Assembly: GCF_024346055.1 (NCBI RefSeq)
Contig: NZ_JAGQCH010000011.1
Coordinates: 1-64,000, forward strand
Reading direction: 5' to 3'
Length of the DNA: 64,000 nt
Source of the DNA: Cyanobium sp. Cruz CV13-4-11
Lineage (GTDB): Bacteria; Cyanobacteriota; Cyanobacteriia; PCC-6307; Cyanobiaceae
Shown here one piece after another: positions 55,126-64,000 of the stretch. A program made the position numbers and the translations under genes. The stretch's first letter is position 1, and every line of letters starts with the position of its first letter. Under the pieces are notes generated by a model. The model worked only from the letters and a program-made list of their open reading frames with translations. It had not been told where the DNA came from and did no database searches.

Positions 55126-55497
55126 TCAGCCGATCCCCCCCACAGCCCGCTCGCAGCGTTCCAGTTCGGCCTCCAGCAGAGCCAACAGCTCCGATCGCTC
55201 GGCCGGCAGCGGGAAGGGACCTGCCTCGTAGCGGGCCTCCACAGCGAACTCCTGCAGCGCCGCCAGGCGCGGCTCCAGAACCTGTCCCGCCACAGAGGCC
55301 AGGTCGCTCAGTTCGTGCACCCTTGGAGGCCGGCGATCGCTCAGCACGATCCAGGCCTTGAGCAGCTCGTCCACCACCTGCTGGGCGGTGAAGCCCCAGT
55401 CCTCCTCCGGATACTCAGGATCGAGCCCGATGCGCAAGGTGCGCAGATGGCGGCGCACGATCGCCAGCAGCAGGACCGCGTCCTCAGCCGGCGACAT
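55126..55497 (-). CDS. HEPN-domain protein
   Basis: The 123-residue all-alpha protein (MSPAEDAVLLLAIVRRHLRTL, then FTAQQVVDELLKAWIVLSDRRPPRVHELSDLA) fits the HEPN fold; the family RX4-6H motif is represented by RRPPRVH. HEPN toxins cut RNA; here it is paired with an upstream nucleotidyltransferase gene by a 14-base overlap, giving a HEPN-MNT toxin-antitoxin system of the kind common in cyanobacteria and archaea. ATG 55497 is preferred. Confidence 0.83.
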   Translation of the reverse strand: MSPAEDAVLLLAIVRRHLRTLRIGLDPEYPEEDWGFTAQQVVDELLKAWIVLSDRRPPRVHELSDLASVAGQVLEPRLAALQEFAVEARYEAGPFPLPAERSELLALLEAELERCERAVGGIG

Positions 55498-55909
55498 AGA
55501 GCACCTTCCCCTCGCGGGCCACATCGCCGAACACATGCCAGCGCGAGCCACTCAACCGTTCGGCGTCGGCGGCCCCGGCCACCACCAGGTCGACCCGCAC
55601 ACCGAGGGGCCCGAGGGCCTCTCGAAAGCGCTGCCAGCAGGCAGCCTTCTCGGCGGGGGTGAGCTGGGCGCGACCCACGATCACCGCCAGGTCAAGGTCG
55701 GAATCGGGGCGCGCCTCGCCCCGGGCCCGCGAGCCGAACGCCAGCACCGCGATCACCTCGGCGTCGGCACAGAGGCGTGCAAGGGCCTGGGTACAGTCCT
55801 CCGGATCCAGGCCGGGGCCGAGCTTCGGCAGCGGCGACAGCGCTTGGGGATCACGCCAGGGAATCGCGGGCGGTACGAACGGCTGTGCGGAGGCGGAGAC
55901 CATGGCCAA
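55484..55909 (-). CDS. Minimal nucleotidyltransferase (MNT), antitoxin of a HEPN-MNT pair
   Basis: The 141-residue protein has the nucleotidyltransferase motif FGSRARGEARPDSDLDLAV (GSx10DxD) and a third acidic position later (VRVDLVVAGA). MNT antitoxins silence HEPN ribonucleases by adding AMP to the tyrosine or other site of the toxin. The gene precedes the HEPN gene on the minus strand and overlaps it, the usual order. ATG 55909 is the first start, with another Met two residues inside. Confidence 0.87.
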   Translation of the reverse strand: MAMVSASAQPFVPPAIPWRDPQALSPLPKLGPGLDPEDCTQALARLCADAEVIAVLAFGSRARGEARPDSDLDLAVIVGRAQLTPAEKAACWQRFREALGPLGVRVDLVVAGAADAERLSGSRWHVFGDVAREGKVLYVAG

Positions 55910-55972
55910 ACGCTACCGCCGCTGACCGCAAGGGCCCAGCGACGCGAGCACACGGCCCGAGCCTCCCCGTTC

Positions 55973-57064
55973 CTAGTCGCCCCCCTGAACGGCCAGGAGC
56001 TTGCGCTGCTGCTTCCAGCGCAGCACCTGCCAGACCAGGAACACCATCAGCAGGGGCAGCACCGCCACCAACACCACGAACCGGAAGGTGTTGTCGACGA
56101 TCTCACCGCCGGCGGTGGCCGCCAGGACCTGCTCCACCAGATAGAGCCCGTAAAGACCCAGCAGCAGCCAGCCCTCGAGGCGGCTGATCGTCCCGTTGCT
56201 CCAGAAGATCGGCAGGCAGGCCAGGGTGGTGGCCACCATGATCGGCAGGTCGCGGCTCACCATCACCGGGTCCACCGCCAGACCCTTGCCGCCGGAGAGC
56301 ACGGCGCAGAGCCCCAGGATCACGATCTGGTTGAGCAGGTTGCTGCCCACCACGTTGCCGATGGCCAGGTCGGCTTTGCCCCGGTAGGCGGCCACCACGG
56401 AGGTGACCAGTTCCGGCATCGAGGTGCCGGCCGCCACGATCGTCAGGCCGATCACCGTCTGGCTCACCCCCAGGGCCACGGCCGCGGTGGTGGCCCCCTT
56501 CACCAGCAGCTGGGAGCCGAGCACCAGCAAGACCAGGCCGGCGGCCAGCTTCAGGCCGGCCACCAGCGGGGTGGCCCGCTCCGCTTCGTTGTCCTCGTCG
56601 TCCTCGGAATCCTCCGAGGCGGTGCGGATCTCCCAGACGAGATTGGCCACCGTCGCGAACAGCAGCGCCACCCCCGCCTGCCAGGTGAGCCGGCCCCCCG
56701 AGGCCATGCCCCAGACGGCCATCGAGATCCCCAGCAGCAGGGGCACGTCCCGCCGCACCAGACGGCTCCTGACGCGCAGGGGAACGATGGCCGCGCTGGC
56801 GCCCAGCACCACCAGGATGTTGAAGATGTTGCTGCCCACCACATTGCTGACGGCCAGGTCGGCATCGCCATTGAATGTGGACAGCACGCTCACGAACAGT
56901 TCCGGGGTGCTGGTGCCCAGGGACACCACCGTCAGGCCGATCACCAGCTGGGGAATGCCCAGAAGCAGGGACAGGGCGACGGAACCGGCCACGAACAGTT
57001 CCCCACCGCCGAACAGCACCAGGATGCCGAGGAGGATCTCAACGGAACTCGGCAGCGTGGGCAT
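55973..57064 (-). CDS. Ca2+/Na+ (cation) antiporter, CaCA family
   Basis: The 363-residue protein contains two inverted repeats of five helices with the alpha-repeat motifs VIGLTVVSLGTSTPELFVSVL and VIGLTIVAAGTSMPELVTSVV, plus VVGSNIFNILV and VVGSNLLNQIV. The conserved glutamates in GTSTPEL and GTSMPEL bind the cation. A charged acidic loop (EDSEDDEDNEAE) separates the halves. ATG 57064 is preferred; ATG 57091 would add nine residues. Closest in type to YrbG-like exchangers; ion specificity is not determined from sequence. Its promoter faces the radical SAM gene. Confidence 0.92.
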   Translation of the reverse strand: MPTLPSSVEILLGILVLFGGGELFVAGSVALSLLLGIPQLVIGLTVVSLGTSTPELFVSVLSTFNGDADLAVSNVVGSNIFNILVVLGASAAIVPLRVRSRLVRRDVPLLLGISMAVWGMASGGRLTWQAGVALLFATVANLVWEIRTASEDSEDDEDNEAERATPLVAGLKLAAGLVLLVLGSQLLVKGATTAAVALGVSQTVIGLTIVAAGTSMPELVTSVVAAYRGKADLAIGNVVGSNLLNQIVILGLCAVLSGGKGLAVDPVMVSRDLPIMVATTLACLPIFWSNGTISRLEGWLLLGLYGLYLVEQVLAATAGGEIVDNTFRFVVLVAVLPLLMVFLVWQVLRWKQQRKLLAVQGGD

Positions 57065-57211
57065 GACGGCTGTCGTAAAGGGCCCGAGCATAGGGAGACG
57101 CCACCGCGTCGGCTGGAGTGACACGCTGGAACTCCCAGTGCCGCCGCCCCCCTGAACCAGGAAACCCTGCTGTTTGAGCCGGCCCAGCCTGTCGCCGATG
57201 CCCTGCGCACC

Positions 57212-58825
57212 GTGCTGGCCTTCCCGAGCAGCTATTCGGTGGGGATCACCAGCCTGGGGTATCAGGTGGTGTGGGCCAGCCTGGCGCGTCGCAGCGACCT
57301 GGACGTGCGCCGGCTGTTCACCGATCAGGGGGATCCGCCGCACCGCCACTGCGACCTGTTCGGCCTGTCGCTCAGCTGGGAGCTGGACGGACCGGTGCTG
57401 CTCGACCTGCTCGAGCGCCAGGGCATCCCCCTCTGGAGCCACCAGCGGGGGGAGGACGACCCGATCGTGTTCGGCGGCGGCCCGGTGCTCACCGCCAACC
57501 CCGAACCCCTGGCCCCCTTCTTCGACGTGGTGCTGCTCGGCGACGGCGAGCTGCTGCTGCCGGCCTTCATCGACGCGCTCCTGGCCGGCCGCGCCCTGCC
57601 CCGCCCCGAACGCCTGCGGCAACTGGCCCGGGTTCCCGGGGTCTACGTGCCGGCGCTCTACGCCCCCCGCTACGACGCCGATGGCGCCCTGCTGGCGGTG
57701 GAGCCCACTGCCGCCGACCTGCCGGCCACCATCGCCAAGCAGACCTGGCGCGGCAACACCCTGAGCCATTCCACGGTGATCACGCCGGAGGCGGCCTGGC
57801 CCTCGATCCACATGGTGGAGGTGGCCCGCAGCTGCCCGGAGCTCTGCCGCTTCTGTCTGGCCAGCTATCTCACCTTGCCCTTTCGCACCGCCTCCCTCGA
57901 CGACGGCCTGATCCCGGCGGTGGAAACGGGGCTGGCGGTGACCCAGCGGCTCGGCCTGCTGGGGGCTTCGGTGACCCAGCACCCCCAGTTCGGCGACCTG
58001 CTCACCTGGCTCGATCAGGACCGTTTCGAGGGCACCCGGGTCAGCGTCAGCTCGGTGCGTGCCGCCACCGTGACCCCCCAGCTGGGGCGGATCCTCGCCC
58101 GGCGGGGCAGCAAGTCACTCACGATCGCCATCGAAAGCGGCAGCGAACGCATGCGCCGGGTGGTCAACAAGAAACTGAGCGGCGAGGAGATCTTCGCCGC
58201 CGCCCGCTACGCCAGGGAGGGGGGCCTCAGCGGCCTGAAGCTCTATGGCATGGCCGGGCTGCCCAGCGAGGAGGACGCCGACATCGAAGCCACCGCCGAC
58301 CTGCTGCTGGCCCTGAAGAAGGCCACCCCGGGGCTGCGGCTCAGCCTCGGGGTGAGCAGCTTCGTGCCCAAGGCCCACACCCCCTTCCAGTGGCAGGGGG
58401 TGCGCCCGGAGGCCCAGAAGCGTCTGCAGCGGCTGGCGCGGCGCCTGCAGCCGAAGGGCATCGAGCTGCGACCGGAGAGCTATGGCTGGAGCGTCATCCA
58501 GGCCCTGCTCTCCCGCAGCGACCGCCGCCTGGCGCCGGTGATCGCCGCGGCGCGGGGCCAGCACGACAGCCAGGGCGGCTGGAAGACGGCCTACCGGGCG
58601 GCCCGGGCCGGGGAGGTGGCCGCCCCCGCGGATCTGCCGTTCCCTCTGCCGCTGCCGCCCCCCTGGGAGGAGGTGGTCCACGCCACCTGGGCTGAGGAGA
58701 GGGTGCTGCCCTGGACCCATCTGGAGGGGCCCCTACCGCCGGCCACCCTGCTCAGGCACCGGCAGGAGGCGCTGGCTGGCGATAGCAGCGCAGACCCGCC
58801 AGCAGCACCCAGCCCGCCACATTGA
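57212..58825 (+). CDS. Radical SAM protein with N-terminal B12-binding-like domain
   Basis: The 537-residue protein has the radical SAM cluster motif ARSCPELCRFC (C-x3-C-x2-C) at about residues 208-218, then FGDLLTWL, SVSSVRAATVTP and KSLTIAIESGSERMRRVVNKKL. The N-terminal 150 residues (VGITSLGYQVVWASLARR, FGGGPVLTANPEPLAPFFDV) resemble the Rossmann B12-binding part of methylthiotransferase-like SAM enzymes, but no clear B12 lower-ligand DxHxxG is seen. GTG 57212 is the first start in frame, yet coding-like sequence (LLFEPAQPVADALRTV) continues upstream to about 57152 without ATG, GTG or TTG. The 3' end overlaps the convergent ligase gene by 74 bases. Function unknown. Confidence 0.85.
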   Translation: MLAFPSSYSVGITSLGYQVVWASLARRSDLDVRRLFTDQGDPPHRHCDLFGLSLSWELDGPVLLDLLERQGIPLWSHQRGEDDPIVFGGGPVLTANPEPLAPFFDVVLLGDGELLLPAFIDALLAGRALPRPERLRQLARVPGVYVPALYAPRYDADGALLAVEPTAADLPATIAKQTWRGNTLSHSTVITPEAAWPSIHMVEVARSCPELCRFCLASYLTLPFRTASLDDGLIPAVETGLAVTQRLGLLGASVTQHPQFGDLLTWLDQDRFEGTRVSVSSVRAATVTPQLGRILARRGSKSLTIAIESGSERMRRVVNKKLSGEEIFAAARYAREGGLSGLKLYGMAGLPSEEDADIEATADLLLALKKATPGLRLSLGVSSFVPKAHTPFQWQGVRPEAQKRLQRLARRLQPKGIELRPESYGWSVIQALLSRSDRRLAPVIAAARGQHDSQGGWKTAYRAARAGEVAAPADLPFPLPLPPPWEEVVHATWAEERVLPWTHLEGPLPPATLLRHRQEALAGDSSADPPAAPSPPH

Positions 58826-60089
58826 CCCGGCTGTCGTAGAGGGGGATGTCGGTGGCGTGCAGGGCCACCAGCACCAGGGTCGCCGCCCACCAGGCCCGAT
58901 CGAACAGGCTGCCGCCGGCCATGCCCAGCCAGCCGGCCCGGCCCAGCAACCACAGCACCAGCCCCACCACAAGCACCGCGACCGGCACCCCGTGGCTCAA
59001 GGCCAGATCGATCGGCAGGTTGTGGGGATGGCCGTGCCAGAAGCCGGTGCGCATCGGGTAGATGATGCTGAAGGCGGCCGCCCCCCAGCCCAGCCAGGGC
59101 CGTTCGGCGATCAGCCCCACGGCCACCTGCCACTGGGCCAGGCGGGTGATCGCCAGCGGACGCTGGCCGCCGGAGTCCAGGTCGATCAGCCGGCCCCAGA
59201 TCGCCTCGGGCACCAACTGGCGGGCCAGCTCCTGCGGGGTGGCCGGCACCCAGGGCAGGGTGGCCAGGCCGATCACCGCCAGCACCACCAGCAGCACCGG
59301 CAGCAGCCACACCCAGCTGAGCGGCCCCGCCACCAGGGGCACCGCCAGCAGCAGGGCCCCCCAGGCATTGCGGGAATCAGTGAGGAACACCGCCGCCACC
59401 AAGCTGGCGGCGATCACCAGCACCACACCCCGGCGCCGCCAGCCCCGGCGGGCTTCGAGCAGGGCCGCCAGGGTGAAGGGCCAGGCCAGGACCATCCAGG
59501 CCCCGGCGATGTTGGCGTAATCGAACAGGCCCGCCAGCCGCTGCGGCGGATTGCCGCCGGCCTTGATGTGCCAGATGATCAGGCCCCCCAGCGCCTGGAA
59601 CGGTCCGCTCCAGCCCCACCAGAGCTGGCCCAGGCCGGTGAGGATCACCGGCACCGTGCCAGCGACCAGGGCCAGGGCCACCCGGCGGCGGGCGGCGGGG
59701 GTACCGAGATACACCTGGAAGCCCCAGAAGCCCCAGAAGAAGGGCAGCCAGTTGCCCATCCCCAGCCAGGCCAGCCCATTGCTCGCGGCCCGGAAGCAGC
59801 CCAGCACCATCAGCAGCGCCGCCACCAGAAGCACAGCATTGACCCGGTCGTCCAGGACCGGGCGGCGGCCGCGGCTGCCCAGGATCAGGGCCAGCAGCAG
59901 GGCCAGGCCACCCAGAAAGGCACTGCTGGCCAGCAGGAACATCCCCAGCTGGAAACAGCGCCAGCCCAACGGTGTGGCGGTGGCCGGCCGATGGGCCAGC
60001 AGGCGGTCGTCGAGGGCGGAAAAACGGATCACCGGGGCGGCGGCGGCAACGGGGGACCGACGGCGGGTCCCGGGGGAAGGCTCAATCAA
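58752..60089 (-). CDS. O-antigen ligase (WaaL/Wzy_C) family membrane protein
   Basis: The 445-residue protein has about 10-12 hydrophobic segments and a large loop at about 300-360 (RLIDLDSGGQRPLAITRLAQWQV, then GWGAAAFSIIYPMR, HPHNLPIDLALSHG) with the conserved Arg and His of the Wzy_C family. It may join polysaccharide to a lipid carrier or act as a related ligase; cyanobacterial IctB, once called a bicarbonate transporter, belongs to the same family. The start overlaps the purU stop by eight bases, coupling it to folate metabolism by position only. Confidence 0.84.
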   Translation of the reverse strand: MIEPSPGTRRRSPVAAAAPVIRFSALDDRLLAHRPATATPLGWRCFQLGMFLLASSAFLGGLALLLALILGSRGRRPVLDDRVNAVLLVAALLMVLGCFRAASNGLAWLGMGNWLPFFWGFWGFQVYLGTPAARRRVALALVAGTVPVILTGLGQLWWGWSGPFQALGGLIIWHIKAGGNPPQRLAGLFDYANIAGAWMVLAWPFTLAALLEARRGWRRRGVVLVIAASLVAAVFLTDSRNAWGALLLAVPLVAGPLSWVWLLPVLLVVLAVIGLATLPWVPATPQELARQLVPEAIWGRLIDLDSGGQRPLAITRLAQWQVAVGLIAERPWLGWGAAAFSIIYPMRTGFWHGHPHNLPIDLALSHGVPVAVLVVGLVLWLLGRAGWLGMAGGSLFDRAWWAATLVLVALHATDIPLYDSRVNVAGWVLLAGLRCYRQPAPPAGA

Positions 60090-60936
60090 ACACAGCGGTT
60101 CGGCCGCGGTAGACCATCACCTGTCGCCGCAGAAACAGGCGCACCGCCCGGGCCAGGGCCAGCCGTTCGGTGTCGCGGCCCTTGCGGATCAGGTCCTCCA
60201 CCTCGTCCCGGTGGCCCACGTGCATGGTGGCCTGCTCGATGATCGGGCCCCCGTCCAACTCCTCGGTGACGAAGTGGGCCGTGGCGCCGATCAGCTTGAC
60301 GCCGCGCTCCCAGGCGCGGTGGTACGGCTGGGCCCCCTGGAAGGCGGGCAGGAAGGAGTGGTGGATGTTGATCACCTGGGAGAAGCGGGCCAGGAACGCC
60401 GGGCTGAGCACCTGCATGTACTTGGCCAGCACCACCAGCTCGATCCCTTCCTCCTCAAGCAGGGCCAGCTGGGCCTGCTCCACCTCCGAGCGGGAGGCCG
60501 CCGTGATCGGCAGGTGCACGAAACGGGCACCGAAATCAGCCGCGAGCGCCGCCAGATCCGGGTGGTTGGAGACCACCAGGGGCACCAGCATCGGCAGTTC
60601 CCCGGAGCGGGTGCGCCAGAGAAGGTCCACCAGGCAGTGGTCCTGACGGCTGGCAAAGATCGCCACCCGGGGCAGGGCATCGGAGACATGCACCTGGCCC
60701 TCACCGCCGAGGCGCCCCGCCAGGGCCGCCACCGCCGGCACGATCGCCTCGCGGGGCAGGCCAAAGCCCTCCAGGGCCCATTCGATCCGGCTCAGGAACA
60801 GCCCCGCCCCCGCATCGGTGTGGTGATCGGCGTGGAGGATGTTGCCGCCGTTGGCGGCCACCCAGCCCGAGAGTTCGCTCACCAGCCCTGGCCGATCGGG
60901 ACAGATCAGCTGCAGGATCGCCGTGGGGGACCGCAT
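60082..60936 (-). CDS. purU: Formyltetrahydrofolate deformylase
   Basis: The 284-residue protein has an N-terminal ACT domain (ILQLICPDRPGLVSELSGWV), FASRQDHCLVDLLWR, HLPITAASRSEVEQ, and the formyltransferase-fold active site NIHHSFLPAFQGAQPYHRAWERGVKLIGATAHFVTEELDGGPII (read in parts), with the catalytic Asn-His and Asp in LDGG. PurU frees formate from 10-formyl-THF to balance folates. The ATG at 60936 starts MRSPTAIL. Divergent from psbQ with about 95 bases between starts. Confidence 0.95.
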   Translation of the reverse strand: MRSPTAILQLICPDRPGLVSELSGWVAANGGNILHADHHTDAGAGLFLSRIEWALEGFGLPREAIVPAVAALAGRLGGEGQVHVSDALPRVAIFASRQDHCLVDLLWRTRSGELPMLVPLVVSNHPDLAALAADFGARFVHLPITAASRSEVEQAQLALLEEEGIELVVLAKYMQVLSPAFLARFSQVINIHHSFLPAFQGAQPYHRAWERGVKLIGATAHFVTEELDGGPIIEQATMHVGHRDEVEDLIRKGRDTERLALARAVRLFLRRQVMVYRGRTAVFD

Positions 60937-61029
60937 CGATGATTCCGGAACGGAGCGAGGTCGGAACCGTCATGGTGGCGCAGGCGGGCCGGTAAAGTCA
61001 CGGCACCAGCCACGTCACAGCACCGTCCC

Positions 61030-61629
61030 ATGGCCGTCGCGTCGATCCCCGCCCCCATCGCCCTGATGGCTGGCCTGCGCCGCCTCGCCCTGCTCGCCGT
61101 GGCCCTGCTGCTCAGCGTGTCGCTGGTGGCCTGCTCGGGCGACCAGACCCGCAAGCCCCCGACGATCAGCCCCGCCGACATGACCCTGATCGCCCGTCAG
61201 GCCGAAGGGTTCCTGGCCTCGAAGGAGCGCCTGCCCGAACTGGCCGATCTGGTCAACGACCGCAACTGGGTCTTCACCCGCAACCTGATCCACGGTCCGA
61301 TGCAGGATCTGGGTCGCCAGATGCTCTACATCAGCCAGCGCCTGCTGCCGGCCGACCGGGCCGAGGCCGGCAAGCGGGCCACCAAACTGAAGACCTCTCT
61401 CGCCAAGCTGGATGAGGCCGCCCGGCTCCAGGACGGCGAGAACCTCCGCAAGGACTACATCAAGGTGGCCACCGGCTTCAGCGCCTACGCCGAGGTGATC
61501 CCGGCCGAGGCCGTTGCCATGGCGAAAGCCTTCGCCGCCGAAGACAAACTGTCCAACGCCGTGCCCCCGGCCCCCTCGCCGACCACCCCTGCTCCCCAGC
61601 CGGTCTCGGTGAGCAACGCCGACGCCTGA
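61030..61629 (+). CDS. psbQ: Photosystem II lipoprotein PsbQ (CyanoQ)
   Basis: The 199-residue protein has a lipoprotein signal (LRRLALLAVALLLSVSLVAC with lipobox LVAC, Cys-35) and a mature four-helix part (LPELADLVNDRNWVFTRNLIHGPMQDLGRQM) with the NDRNW and HGPMQDLG segments typical of CyanoQ. It binds the lumenal face of photosystem II and helps stabilise the oxygen-evolving complex. A Pro-rich tail (PPAPSPTTPAPQP) is unusual in length. This is a direct marker of oxygenic photosynthesis. Confidence 0.92.
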   Translation: MAVASIPAPIALMAGLRRLALLAVALLLSVSLVACSGDQTRKPPTISPADMTLIARQAEGFLASKERLPELADLVNDRNWVFTRNLIHGPMQDLGRQMLYISQRLLPADRAEAGKRATKLKTSLAKLDEAARLQDGENLRKDYIKVATGFSAYAEVIPAEAVAMAKAFAAEDKLSNAVPPAPSPTTPAPQPVSVSNADA

Positions 61630-61681
61630 AGCCAGCCCACCGCAAGGGCCGCCAACCGGCGCCGCCCCCAGCACGGTCATC

Positions 61682-62782
61682 GTGGTGGGGGCTGGGATTG
61701 TGGGCCTGGCCTGCGCCTGGTGGCTCCAGTGCCGGGGCCACCAGGTGCTGCTGCTGGATCCGGCCCTGGCCGGGGATCGACCGGGTGGCGACCCCGGGGG
61801 CGTGCAGCGCAGCGGCAGCCGGGCCGCCCTCGGCGTGCTGATGGCCGACAGCTTCCATCGCGACCGGGGCCGGGCCTGGGAGCTGCGACAGCGCAGCCTG
61901 GAGCTCTGGAGCCAGTGGCGCCGCGAGCTGGCGCAACGGGGACATCCGATCCCCTATCGGGCCGGGGTGCTGCTGCTGGCCGCCGATGGCGACGAGCAGG
62001 AACGACTGGCGGCGCTGGGAGCGCGCAAACGGGCCCTGGGCCTGCCCCTGGAACGGTGGGATCGACAACGGCTGGAGCCGCTCCAGCCCACCCTGCCCCA
62101 GCCCTGCCTGGAGGGGCTGCACTGCGGCCGGGATGGCCAGCTCGATCCCGCCGCCGCCCTGGCCGCCCTGGCGGCGGACGGCCGGCAGCGGGGACTTGCG
62201 CTGCGGGGAGACGCGGCCGTGGCCCTCCAGCCCGAGCGGGGTGGCTGGCGGGTGGAGCTGGCCGGTGGCGGCGCGGAGCAGGCGGCCTGGGTGGTGCTGG
62301 CGGCAGGGACCGGCGCAGGCGACCTGCTGGGGGCGGTCACCGGCGGCGACGGCAACCGCTGGGCGCTGGAGCCGGTGCTGGGCCAGGCCCTGGAGCTGGA
62401 ACTGGCGGCCCCCCTGCCCACCAGCTGGCCGGGGACGGTGGTGTGGCGCGGCGTCAATCTGGTGCCCCGCCCGGACCTGGAGGGCGGCCGGAGACTGTGG
62501 CTGGGGGCGACCCTGGAACCCGGCGGCACGGCCGACCCCGACCAGCTCAGCCAGCTGCGCCAGCTGGGCGGTGCGGCACCGGAGTGGTTGCGGGGGGCCA
62601 CGGTGGTGCGCCACTGGCAGGGCCTGCGGCCGAGACCGGTGGGCCGGCCGGCACCCCTGCTGGAGCAGCCGGCCGCGGGGCTGCTGCTGGCGGCCGGCCA
62701 CTACCGCAACGGCCTGCTGCTGGCGCCGGCCAGCGCCGCCTGGGTGGCCGAGCGGATCGAGGCCGGCCCCCTCGGCGCCTGA
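61682..62782 (+). CDS. FAD-dependent oxidoreductase, glycine-oxidase (ThiO)-like
   Basis: The 366-residue protein has an FAD-binding start MVGAGIVGLACAWWLQCRGH (GxGxxG), an RAALGVLM region, LDPAAALAALAADG, and a C-terminal HYRNGLLLAPASAAWVAE with the substrate-binding Arg segment of the DAAO/ThiO family. It probably oxidises glycine or another small amine, possibly supplying the thiazole of thiamine. The start is GTG 61682; TVIV just before is coded but has no start codon, so the N-terminus is uncertain. The gene ends 18 bases before a strong terminator. Confidence 0.83.
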   Translation: MVGAGIVGLACAWWLQCRGHQVLLLDPALAGDRPGGDPGGVQRSGSRAALGVLMADSFHRDRGRAWELRQRSLELWSQWRRELAQRGHPIPYRAGVLLLAADGDEQERLAALGARKRALGLPLERWDRQRLEPLQPTLPQPCLEGLHCGRDGQLDPAAALAALAADGRQRGLALRGDAAVALQPERGGWRVELAGGGAEQAAWVVLAAGTGAGDLLGAVTGGDGNRWALEPVLGQALELELAAPLPTSWPGTVVWRGVNLVPRPDLEGGRRLWLGATLEPGGTADPDQLSQLRQLGGAAPEWLRGATVVRHWQGLRPRPVGRPAPLLEQPAAGLLLAAGHYRNGLLLAPASAAWVAERIEAGPLGA

Positions 62783-62800
62783 ACGCCGCAACGACCCATG

Positions 62801-62824
62801 AAAAAAGCCCCCCGAGGGGGGCTT
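62801..62824. terminator. Strong intrinsic terminator between convergent thiO-like gene and dnaK
   Basis: An A6 run, GCCCCCC, a two-base turn, GGGGGGC and TT make a perfect hairpin. Read on the minus strand it ends in six T residues, a textbook terminator for dnaK; on the plus strand the T-run is shorter. It serves the two convergent genes. Confidence 0.9.
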
Positions 62825-62858
62825 GGTGCGGATGGATCCGGGCCGATCGGCCCAGAAC

Positions 62859-64000
<1,142 letters not shown>

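Overview
The window is about two-thirds G+C and comes from a cyanobacterium, most likely a high-GC freshwater unicellular form of the Cyanobium/Synechococcus type. The taxonomic evidence is a lipoprotein of the photosystem II PsbQ (CyanoQ) type, a phytol/polyprenol kinase-like protein, a group 2 sigma factor, a molybdopterin-siroheme gene group of the kind found beside cyanobacterial nitrate-assimilation genes, phosphoketolase plus acetate kinase, aconitase B, and scattered HIP1 octamers (GCGATCGC). No rRNA gene, intact tRNA gene or CRISPR array was seen.

Layout. 1-8.6 kb is accessory: a cut-off IS5-type transposase, a 3' fragment of a tRNA-Val gene, a Fic protein, a LuxR-type regulator, an isochorismatase-like hydrolase beside a broken glutamine synthetase gene, a VapBC-type toxin pair, a small diguanylate cyclase, a Nudix hydrolase, a truncated Mrr-like gene and a MOSC protein. 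8.9-11.8 kb holds a large EAL-GGDEF protein. 11.9-17.7 kb carries moaD-moaE-(FMN-binding protein), moeA-moaC-cobA-(CbiX-like) and a TrpD-like gene. 17.7-24.3 kb mixes a class I amidotransferase, a DUF924 fragment, an MpaB-type oxygenase, an APC permease coupled to a fused OpuB-type permease/binding protein, a universal stress protein and a histidine phosphatase. 24.3-33.8 kb is a central-carbon block: pgi coupled to a divergent transketolase, a cytosolic GH13-CBM20 amylase, then phosphoketolase coupled to acetate kinase. Together these could take glycogen-derived glucose and sugar phosphates to acetyl-phosphate, acetate and ATP; that is inference from adjacency and family chemistry.

33.8-39 kb holds succinate dehydrogenase genes sdhC-sdhA and sdhB, separated by an oppositely oriented PAS-GGDEF-EAL gene. 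A doubly broken glycosyltransferase and an MFS transporter follow. 41.9-47.3 kb is a same-strand series of polyphosphate kinase, sigma factor, phytol kinase-like protein and an MscS channel with a cyclic-nucleotide-binding domain, which looks stress-related. DAHP synthase and aconitase B diverge from each other at 48.9 kb. 52.6-55.1 kb is a strikingly AT-rich insert with a Schlafen/AlbA-type ATP-binding protein and about 1 kb without a convincing gene. A HEPN-MNT pair, a Ca2+/Na+ exchanger, a radical SAM protein, an O-antigen-ligase-like protein, purU, psbQ, a glycine-oxidase-like flavoprotein and the C-terminal part of dnaK close the window.

Most genes belong to known families. The features that stand out are the split sdh locus with its c-di-GMP gene, the pgi-transketolase-amylase-phosphoketolase-acetate kinase neighbourhood, the ATPase-less OpuB fusion behind an amino-acid permease, the CNBD-tagged MscS channel, and several freshly decayed genes.
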